A stretch of DNA of 12,016 bases, taken from positions 1-12,016 of the forward strand of contig URDR01000084.1 of NCBI GenBank assembly GCA_900546645.1. The letters are read 5' to 3'. The notes below the pieces were generated by a model. The model searched no databases, was not told the DNA's origin, and saw only the letters and a list, made by a program, of their open reading frames with translations. The translations under genes were made by a program, and so were the position numbers. The stretch's first letter is position 1, and every line of letters starts with the position of its first letter. The DNA comes from an uncultured Bacteroides sp. (GTDB lineage Bacteria; Bacteroidota; Bacteroidia; Bacteroidales; Bacteroidaceae). Shown here one piece after another: positions 7,464-12,016 of the stretch.

Positions 7464-7922
7464 TTAATTGTTACTCGTATCGTATGTAGGGCGCATTGGC
7501 TTTTTCTTGAAAAACGCTTTGCGCATGATGTCTTCCAAATAGGTGGCGGCTTCCGAAGCATATCCGGTTGCTTCACTCTTGTTGGTAAATGTGTACCATT
7601 TGGCCGTAATGTTCATCACGAAGAATGAAAATAGGCTGCGTTGCATACTGGCAGTCAGACTGTCATCGAATGCTGTTGATAGACCTAATGTCAAAGAATA
7701 CTCACCGTTCGTTTCTTCCTCCGATATAAGTACCTTTTTCAAACTGTTGCAAACCATATTCTTGCACTCGTTCCAAAAGCGTTCAAGGATGGATTTATCC
7801 TCTTCGGTGGTTGAAATGGTCTCGTAGGCATGTTCATCGTCCATCTTTGCCCCTGTGTATTCCGTAGTCTTTGCCACTTCCTCATACACGGTTTCTTTAT
7901 TTATTGTCAATACTATTTCCAT
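7464..7922 (-). CDS. Unknown protein, first member of a tandem paralog trio, 152 aa
   Basis: The ATG at 7922 is preferred over a TTG at 7928, which would overlap the upstream stop and add two residues. The protein aligns by eye with the next two genes: ETVYEEVAKTTEYTGAKMDD at the N-terminus, EYSLTLGLSTAFDD as the central strand, AKWYTFTN in the W-x-x-x-T-N position, and KKKPMRPTYD near the end. It is soluble, with no signal peptide. The stop of the 210-aa anchored protein lies 2 bases upstream of this ATG, so the trio is tied to the lysis-like genes in one operon. Whether the trio has a lysis or a virion role cannot be decided from sequence. Confidence 0.7.
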   Translation of the reverse strand: MEIVLTINKETVYEEVAKTTEYTGAKMDDEHAYETISTTEEDKSILERFWNECKNMVCNSLKKVLISEEETNGEYSLTLGLSTAFDDSLTASMQRSLFSFFVMNITAKWYTFTNKSEATGYASEAATYLEDIMRKAFFKKKPMRPTYDTSNN

Positions 7923-7924
7923 AT

Positions 7925-8557
7925 TCAAAAACTAAATAGATTATATGATATACCTACACCAACGTAGGGGGCGAACTGTGGCGTTCCTCTCAAAGTCATC
8001 CCGTAGCCCACCTGTATGCCGATGCTCCATCGCTTTGTCTTCGGGCGTTTGGTTATGGTCATGGTTTCGTGCGGCATACGTAATATCAGGCTGTCAAGAC
8101 TTGCATTGTACCCGCTCACGTATGCTGTATAGGTGTCGCCCTCATATTTGGTTTGCGTGATGGGTACCTGCACCTCTACACTGTCGGCTGAAATCTTTTC
8201 GCCCATATCCTCGAAATGGTCTTTGTTTAGGAAATTCACTTCCTCATCATCGGGAACGCTTTTGCAGAAATTTTGTACACTATCCTGCAATATTTGGGGC
8301 TTTTCGGGAAATTTCTGTACGCTTTTTGGCAATTTAGGAACGCTTACAGGCAATTTTGCCGTAATGCTACCAAGCGGCTTTTCTTCTTTCGGGGCAGGTT
8401 GGTGGTAAGCGATAGTATCAAATATCGTTACCCTCATCGTGTCCGGCACAGGCGTTCCGCTTTTGTCGCCGATGATACCCCTGCCGCCGTTCCACAGAAC
8501 AGAGCCGATAAGCAGCACCAACAGCACGCACAACAATATGTTTTTAGTCCTTTCCAT
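7925..8557 (-). CDS. Inner-membrane-anchored protein with heptapeptide repeats and barrel-like C-terminus (spanin candidate), 210 aa
   Basis: Residues 1-6 are basic and 7-24 (ILLCVLLVLLIGSVLW) form one membrane helix without a signal-peptidase motif, so the rest is probably periplasmic. Residues 68-102 are five tandem 7-residue units of type K-[LF]-P-x-S-V-[PQ], giving an extended Pro-rich stretch. A mixed region follows (ADSVEVQVPITQTKY). The C-terminus (residues 177-210, starting WSIGIQVGYGM) looks like two amphipathic beta-strands closing with ...YNLFSF. A terminal Phe is the usual outer-membrane barrel signal. An anchor in the inner membrane, a spacer, and an outer-membrane-seeking end are what a one-piece spanin needs. 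I recall similar Bacteroides phage proteins under the domain name DUF6808, but this is unverified. It overlaps the endolysin gene by 14 bases, which fits a lysis role. Confidence 0.72.
   Translation of the reverse strand: MERTKNILLCVLLVLLIGSVLWNGGRGIIGDKSGTPVPDTMRVTIFDTIAYHQPAPKEEKPLGSITAKLPVSVPKLPKSVQKFPEKPQILQDSVQNFCKSVPDDEEVNFLNKDHFEDMGEKISADSVEVQVPITQTKYEGDTYTAYVSGYNASLDSLILRMPHETMTITKRPKTKRWSIGIQVGYGMTLRGTPQFAPYVGVGISYNLFSF
8252..8356 (-). repeat. Five tandem 21-bp repeats encoding 7-residue units
   Basis: On the - strand, five consecutive 21-base units occur with no insertions. They encode KLPVSVP, KLPKSVQ, KFPEKPQ, ILQDSVQ and NFCKSVP (residues 68-102 of the anchored protein). The DNA units keep an AAATT(G/T)CC...AGCGT core, so they look like a genuine degenerate tandem duplication and not only protein-level convergence. 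Confidence 0.75.
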
Positions 8558-9143
8558 ACTTGTAATCCCAATCCATCAATGCTGCAACGTGAGTTCGCAC
8601 AATAGCATCACGCCCCTTGTCTGAAGTAAGGTAAGCTACATCCTGTTCATTGTCCATGAAAAAGTTTTCCGTAAGGACGGCGGGGCATTTTGTTTTGCGT
8701 AGGATATAGAAAGCCTCTTCCCAGTCAGGGTCACCGTCCGATAAATCCTTACGGATTGTAAGTCCGGCAAAATTCTTTTCCGCTTCGGCATACAGCATGG
8801 TGGCAAGTTCATCGCTCTTGGTTTTGCCTTTGCTTGTGTAGGCACTCCAACCACGAGCCTTTCCCCATTCACCGTTTTTCGATGCGTTGCAATGAATGGA
8901 AACAAGCACCACATTCTCTGCGCCAAAACGTCCGCAAATCTCATTCACACGCCTTACTCGTTCTTCAAGGGGTATGTCTTCGCTTTCGGTTACAATGCGT
9001 TCCGCATCAATGCCCAAAAATTTCAACTCTCCCTCGATGCTTTTTGCTATTTCTCGTGCGTAGCTGTATTCTCTGAACTTACCGTCAGGACTACGCTTTC
9101 CCGTAGTATTCTCGCCATGTCCGTTGTCAATCAATATCTTCAT
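8544..9143 (-). CDS. N-acetylmuramoyl-L-alanine amidase (Amidase_3), phage endolysin
   Basis: This is a zinc hydrolase that cuts the bond between N-acetylmuramic acid and the peptide stem of peptidoglycan. The Amidase_3/AmiC family residues are all visible: zinc ligands His9 (ILIDNGHG), Glu25 (KFREYSYA) and His84 (VSIHCNAS), and catalytic Glu159 (VLTENFFM). At 199 aa it is a single catalytic domain of normal size with no signal peptide and no cell-wall-binding domain. That fits a phage endolysin released through a holin and not a host division amidase. Genes for a small membrane protein and a coiled-coil membrane protein lie just upstream, and an anchored spanin-like protein overlaps its 3' end by 14 bases, so this is a lysis cassette. 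The family and role are well supported. Confidence 0.92.
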   Translation of the reverse strand: MKILIDNGHGENTTGKRSPDGKFREYSYAREIAKSIEGELKFLGIDAERIVTESEDIPLEERVRRVNEICGRFGAENVVLVSIHCNASKNGEWGKARGWSAYTSKGKTKSDELATMLYAEAEKNFAGLTIRKDLSDGDPDWEEAFYILRKTKCPAVLTENFFMDNEQDVAYLTSDKGRDAIVRTHVAALMDWDYKYGKD

Positions 9144-9161
9144 GCTTGGTAATTTATTGGG

Positions 9162-9521
9162 TTAGTATTCGCTTGGTGGAATCCTGTCTGCACAACCGTG
9201 TTTGTTGCATTTTCTAAATTCCAGTGCCTGATTCTGAACGGCAAGCTCGCTGTTCTTTTCGCTTAGTTCGCGGATAGTGTCGCGATATTTGGTTATCTCA
9301 GTATAAAGGTGGTCAATCTTTGCGTCCAGTTCGGCAACCCGCTTTTCTTTCTTCTCGTACAATTCTTTCCACTCCGCAGCATAAGCTGTGATGTTGTCTG
9401 CCTCGGTTTTTTTCGCCTCGGCATCTGCTTTTTTTGTCTTGCTTTTAATCAATAGTAAGGGCAATATCACTAACGTGATGAGAGAACCGATAACTTGTAT
9501 AATCGTGCTTAATTGCTCCAT
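9162..9521 (-). CDS. Membrane-anchored coiled-coil protein (i-spanin/Rz-like or holin-associated candidate), 119 aa
   Basis: The ATG at 9521 is chosen because GGAGG lies about 9 bases upstream, although an upstream ATG at 9554 would add 11 residues. Residues 4-24 (LSTIIQVIGSLITLVILPLLL) form one membrane helix. Residues about 27-100 are a long charged, Lys/Glu/Ala-rich coiled coil (KKADAEAKKTEADN, VAELDAKIDHLYTEITKY). The end is CNKHGCADRIPPSEY, with two cysteines and a Pro-Pro. This matches a familiar small protein of Bacteroides phages with a C-terminal CxxxxC...R-x-P-P ending, to my recollection without a proven function. One helix plus a periplasmic coiled coil is the layout of an Rz-type inner-membrane spanin. 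The gene overlaps the small membrane protein upstream by 13 bases and sits 18 bases before the endolysin. Confidence 0.7.
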   Translation of the reverse strand: MEQLSTIIQVIGSLITLVILPLLLIKSKTKKADAEAKKTEADNITAYAAEWKELYEKKEKRVAELDAKIDHLYTEITKYRDTIRELSEKNSELAVQNQALEFRKCNKHGCADRIPPSEY

Positions 9522-9760
9522 ATCAAAGTTCCTCCAATTAAACATCCCAAGCAAACCCCGGCTATCGTTAAACCGAAATCAATCCAATCCCATTTGCTGC
9601 CATGCGCCTTGTCTTTGTACTCCAATGCAGTTGCTGCCAATACTCCGGCATACATTGCAGTAAACCAACCGAATGCAAAAATGCCGATAATCAGTCCTCC
9701 AATGAGGTGTTTCCATCTGTTGCTCATTCCGAGCCAATCAATAAACTTTTTCATTGTCAT
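9509..9760 (-). CDS. Small integral membrane protein, holin candidate, 83 aa
   Basis: It has two or three predicted membrane helices: residues about 17-45 (WKHLIGGLIIGIFAFGWFTA onward, perhaps two closely spaced segments) and 62-81 (FGLTIAGVCLGCLIGGTLIW). They are joined by a polar loop containing ALEYKDKAHGSKWDWIDF. The loop pattern E-x-K-D-x-x-x-G-x-x-x-D-x-x-D and a following glycine-rich helix are shared with small membrane proteins of Bacteroides phages. Size, topology and position directly before a coiled-coil membrane protein and an endolysin suggest a holin, but no family confirms this. Two starts are possible (ATG 9760 or 9754), differing by two residues. Confidence 0.65.
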   Translation of the reverse strand: MTMKKFIDWLGMSNRWKHLIGGLIIGIFAFGWFTAMYAGVLAATALEYKDKAHGSKWDWIDFGLTIAGVCLGCLIGGTLIWSN

Positions 9761-9762
9761 CG

Positions 9763-10245
9763 CTATTTTAAATTAAACATAGTCCAATCCACACTGTCTT
9801 TTTCCCTCCATCCGTCCTGAACGGTCTTTATCACATAGGCACACACCGATTGGGAGAACGCAATAAAATCATCTGCATTCTCGAAAGTATGATAGATGGG
9901 CGTGCCATCTTCCTGTTCGTTGATTTTTAGGGTAAGCGGATAAGGGATGTTCTCACTACGCTCTATAGCGGAAAAGTTCAGTTGGTTCTCGGTAGAAAGG
10001 TATATCTGCTTCTTGTTCCAGACAAAACCGTTTATAATCTTCTCCTCCGTTGTCTTGTTTATAGCGGACACGACAATCTCCTTGACCTCGGAAAGTGTAG
10101 GCTTGCGGTTGAATGTATGCCTGTATTCCCAACCGCTTTCACTCTTTTCATCGTCTTTCCAAAAGCCAAAAAACAATATCCACTTGGAGCGTCCTGTACG
10201 CACAAGACAATCCTGCCGCTGCTTTGTGCCGTAAATCTTTTCCAT
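9763..10245 (-). CDS. Unknown phage protein (tail-fibre-assembly-associated type), 160 aa
   Basis: The C-terminal half carries a pattern I associate with DUF4376-like proteins near tail-fibre assembly genes of Bacteroides and other phages: GFVWNKKQIYLSTENQLNFS, then a strand (YPLTLKIN), PIYHTFENADDFIAFSQSV, and finally a helix ending VQDGWREKDSVDW. The N-terminal half (residues 1-60) is basic then aromatic (RTGRSKWILFFGFWKDDEKS) and unassigned. No membrane helix or signal is evident. A perfect -7 promoter match lies 23-30 bases upstream of the ATG, and the gene heads the lysis-like operon, so it may mark the start of a separate transcript. The family name is recalled, not checked. Confidence 0.65.
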   Translation of the reverse strand: MEKIYGTKQRQDCLVRTGRSKWILFFGFWKDDEKSESGWEYRHTFNRKPTLSEVKEIVVSAINKTTEEKIINGFVWNKKQIYLSTENQLNFSAIERSENIPYPLTLKINEQEDGTPIYHTFENADDFIAFSQSVCAYVIKTVQDGWREKDSVDWTMFNLK

Positions 10246-10267
10246 TTTTGTGAGTTTTGATTTCAGG

Positions 10268-10275
10268 CAAAAATA
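10268..10275 (-). promoter_or_regulatory. Bacteroides-type -7 promoter box (TATTTTTG)
   Basis: On the - strand TATTTTTG matches the Bacteroides -7 consensus TAnnTTTG exactly, 22 bases upstream of the 160-aa gene's ATG (10245), inside the 68-base gap after the RT. No convincing TTTG -33 box is present about 20 bases further upstream. This could give the downstream operon a start of its own, separate from RT expression. Confidence 0.38.
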
Positions 10276-10305
10276 GCGGAATCCAAGTGGATTAATATGT
10301 TATCC

Positions 10306-10323
10306 TTTTACCATCAGGTAAAA
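10306..10323 (-). terminator. Perfect hairpin across the RT stop codon
   Basis: TTTTACC (10306-10312) and GGTAAAA (10317-10323) form a perfect 7-bp stem with a 4-base loop. The loop holds most of the RT stop codon (TGA, 10314-10316). A second in-frame stop (TAA) follows after one codon. There is no U-run after the stem, so it is a weak terminator at best; it may instead slow decay or mark the 3' end of the RT message. Confidence 0.35.
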
Positions 10324-11801
10324 TTGTATTTTCTCTTTCCTCCGTCAAATACCTCGCATTTGAGAACCGTTTCAAATGGGAAACCATCTTCAATGTCGCT
10401 GATTTGGTCAAGAATGCCTTTCATCTCAACAGAAGCTGTAAAGAACTTTCCCCATTCTTGGGTTGTAGGATTGCGGAAAGATACAAGATAACGGTCTTCT
10501 CCTTCTTTGGTATCTATACCCGTTTCAAAATCATGTATCTCAATTGGTATATTTACGATGTCACTCAATCTCATTACTTTTCCGGGAAAGCGTTTCTTTC
10601 CGTCAGCAGGAGTATATGTAACTCCCATTTCTGAAAATTTCTTCATTTTCTTGTTTGTAAGTATGTAAAACAAATGTTTGCAATCAGCATGGCAAGCCAT
10701 TCCTTTGAATGAACCTATGATTTCCTGCCTTCTTTTGCGTGATTTGACTTTGGCAAGATTTCTGGCTGCATTCTGTTTCGTCCGTTTCCTTAGCAAGGAA
10801 TAGTCCCCGAAATTCACATAACCCAAAGCATCCATGCCGGATGAAATGGGGGCGACTTTCTCGCTGGGCTTGATGGTCAGTCCAAGTTTGGCACTTTCTT
10901 CATGTAGGCAATTCCTTAGTCTCCACAACTCCTTTTTGCTTTCGCCGAGGATAAAGGTGTCATCACAAAAACGGAAATAATATGACGCACCGTGCTGTTC
11001 TATCATCGCATGGTCAAGGTCATTTAGATACAGGTTGCCGAAAAACTGGGAGGAACGAAGTCCCTTGCTGATACCGGCATCCGCATCGGGATATAACACT
11101 TTGACAAAATTCTCCAATATCGGCAGCAAAATCGGGTCGGCGATGTATTTCCTGATTTTGTCTATCAATATGCTATGAACGATATGGTCATAGTAGCCTT
11201 GATAGTCTGATTGATAGAAGTATTTCAGGTTTGGATTTGCTTTCATTGCAGCTTGAATGGCATGAAACAAACCTTGCGGCCCTCTTCCCTTGATGGAAGC
11301 TGCAGTTGTCTCTATCAGAATGGGAGTAAGTTTTTCCTCTATGATTTCCATAATGGCATTACTGCCCATCCTTTCAAAGACAGCAGGGGCTTGGACTGTC
11401 CGTATTTTAGGACCGTCTTTCGTTTCAAAGGATTTTAGCGTGTTGACTCGGAAAATTCCATTTCCTATCTGTTCTTTCATTTTTGCAAGTATGGTATCTC
11501 GATTGAGTACATATCGTACTTGGCGTGCTGTGTACTTCTTTCCATCAATTAAGACAGAGTTCCTTTTTTCTGCTTCGGTAGAGGATTGGCTGAGGTTTGA
11601 CAGCACACGCTTGAATGACGACAATAGGTTTTCTTCCGTTATTATTTCGGGGATGAGGTTGTATAAAGGATAACTGACCGAAGGTGTTCCCCCGGTCAGT
11701 CCTATAAAATTGTCCGTATCATCATAGACCGCCTTCCGGTCCCGTGAGGAGGATATGAAACCCTCCTCACTTGTGGTTAAAGATATGTTCCGGCTTTCCA
11801 T
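10314..11801 (-). CDS. Diversity-generating retroelement reverse transcriptase with extra C-terminal domain, 495 aa
   Basis: RNA-directed DNA polymerase that copies the adjacent template repeat, in DGRs with frequent errors opposite adenine. Visible RT motifs: first catalytic Asp199 in SDYQGYYDHI, the DGR-type SQ motif (GLRSSQFFGNLYLNDLDH, Ser251-Gln252), and the second catalytic pair Asp280-Asp281 in FRFCDDTFIL, unusual in being F-C-D-D instead of Y-x-D-D. Residues about 337-380 (LRKRTKQNAARNLAKVKSRK, GMACHADCKHLFY) match the basic thumb-like part of DGR RTs. Residues about 385-495 are an extra module (RLSDIVNIPIEIHDFE, GKFFTAS, FPFETVL, KYNFT) resembling small phage OB-fold/ssDNA-binding proteins. 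Residues 1-45 have no clear counterpart. An AAC-rich template repeat lies directly upstream. There is no maturase, retron or group II intron context. The reading frame is intact. Confidence 0.9.
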   Translation of the reverse strand: MESRNISLTTSEEGFISSSRDRKAVYDDTDNFIGLTGGTPSVSYPLYNLIPEIITEENLLSSFKRVLSNLSQSSTEAEKRNSVLIDGKKYTARQVRYVLNRDTILAKMKEQIGNGIFRVNTLKSFETKDGPKIRTVQAPAVFERMGSNAIMEIIEEKLTPILIETTAASIKGRGPQGLFHAIQAAMKANPNLKYFYQSDYQGYYDHIVHSILIDKIRKYIADPILLPILENFVKVLYPDADAGISKGLRSSQFFGNLYLNDLDHAMIEQHGASYYFRFCDDTFILGESKKELWRLRNCLHEESAKLGLTIKPSEKVAPISSGMDALGYVNFGDYSLLRKRTKQNAARNLAKVKSRKRRQEIIGSFKGMACHADCKHLFYILTNKKMKKFSEMGVTYTPADGKKRFPGKVMRLSDIVNIPIEIHDFETGIDTKEGEDRYLVSFRNPTTQEWGKFFTASVEMKGILDQISDIEDGFPFETVLKCEVFDGGKRKYNFT

Positions 11802-11897
11802 AAATAATATATTATAATGCTTTTGCCGAGGCGCGAACCCCTCGGAGAATATAATTGCCCAACTCGTAGGCGTATAGAGTCTCCGATTAGTTAACCA
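11802..11897 (-). ncRNA. Spacer between DGR template repeat and RT, with alternative hairpins
   Basis: This stretch of about 96 bases has no gene. On the transcribed strand it can form a stem CCGAGG/CCTCGG (11840-11845 with 11826-11831, 8-base loop) or a longer-range stem CGGAGA/TCTCCG (11843-11848 with 11880-11885). Both use bases 11843-11845, so they exclude each other. In the Bordetella DGR the RNA between template repeat and RT is structured and needed for cDNA priming; the same role here is inference. The last 25 bases before the RT start are very AT-rich, with a TATAAT-like run but no Bacteroides consensus. Confidence 0.45.
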
Positions 11898-12016
11898 TCA
11901 GAATTTGAGCCGACCACCGTAGTTCGTGTTCGAGTTCGAAGATGCGTTGTTCGCGTTCGCATAAGCGAGACCGGAGTTCGCATTCGAGTTGTTGCCAGAC
12001 CGAAGAACACAGCGGC
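11898..12016 (-). repeat. DGR template repeat (TR), cut by the window edge
   Basis: Read on the - strand, this segment has an open frame ending in TGA (11898-11900) that encodes a 38-residue tail including NNSNANSGLAYANANN and ending in NYGGRLKF. Within 26 codons there are ten Asn codons, nine of them AAC. That density of AAC is the mark of a DGR template, because adenines are the positions changed during copying and AAC yields many residues without stop codons. It ends 97 bases upstream of the RT start, in the same orientation. A variable repeat would show scattered substitutions at these adenines; their uniformity argues for TR, not VR. The 5' limit lies beyond 12016. Confidence 0.8.

Noticed and set aside
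8133..8408. + strand reading frames over the lysis genes
   Set aside because: They lie opposite the amidase and anchored-protein genes, are rich in Cys/Ser/Trp, and show no family pattern.
10314..11801. Group II intron or retron reverse transcriptase
   Set aside because: No maturase or HNH domain, no intron ends, and no msr/msd-like element. The SQ motif and adjacent AAC-rich repeat point to a DGR.
11898..12016. Reading this segment as the variable repeat at the end of a target gene
   Set aside because: All variable-type positions are still Asn (nine AAC, one AAT), and the segment sits directly before the RT, the normal place for a template repeat. A variable repeat should show substitutions. 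The choice would need the flanking copy to be final.
1..12016. CRISPR array, tRNA, integrase, insertion sequence or attachment site
   Set aside because: No regularly spaced direct repeats, no tRNA-like cloverleaf with conserved T-loop, no tyrosine/serine recombinase motif and no terminal inverted repeats were found by reading both strands.

Overview
The window looks like part of a tailed-phage or prophage genome from a gut-type Bacteroidota host (Bacteroides or Parabacteroides-like). The reasons are the moderately AT-rich base composition, tightly packed overlapping genes, few Shine-Dalgarno sites, matches to the Bacteroides-type -7 box (TAnnTTTG), and protein types familiar from Bacteroides phages. 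These include an AmiC-type endolysin with no secretion signal, and a membrane-anchored protein ending in outer-membrane-like strands. The host assignment is inference; no rRNA, tRNA or host gene is present.

Left part, + strand, 1-6332: a co-directional run of genes. It starts with the C-terminal part of a PAPS-reductase-family protein cut by the window edge. Two unknown proteins follow (84 and 170 aa), then a complete DNA cytosine-5 methyltransferase (483 aa), two unknown proteins (78 and 141 aa), a small AbrB-like protein, and an 898-aa probable virion protein with a segment reminiscent of P22 gp10-type stabilization proteins. Spacing is from 35-nt overlaps to short gaps, so this is probably one transcript. 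A strong hairpin at 6366-6398 separates it from the convergent - strand genes.

Middle, - strand, 6404-10245 (read right to left): a 160-aa unknown protein, a small holin-like membrane protein, a membrane-anchored coiled-coil protein, the amidase endolysin, and a 210-aa anchored protein carrying five 7-residue tandem repeats and a barrel-like C-terminus. Three neighbouring proteins of 152-176 aa follow and are clearly paralogs of one another. The first five read as a lysis module, with the roles of the non-enzymatic members inferred. The paralog trio has no assigned role.

Right end, - strand, 10314-12016: a diversity-generating retroelement (DGR). A 495-aa reverse transcriptase with a DGR-style SQ motif lies directly downstream of an Asn(AAC)-rich template repeat that runs off the right edge. 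A roughly 90-nt spacer between them can fold in two competing ways. The RT has an unusual F-C-D-D active site and about 110 extra C-terminal residues that look like an OB-fold/ssDNA-binding type module. I found neither a variable repeat nor an Avd-like gene in the window; the diversified target, probably a receptor-binding or tail protein, should lie beyond 12016.
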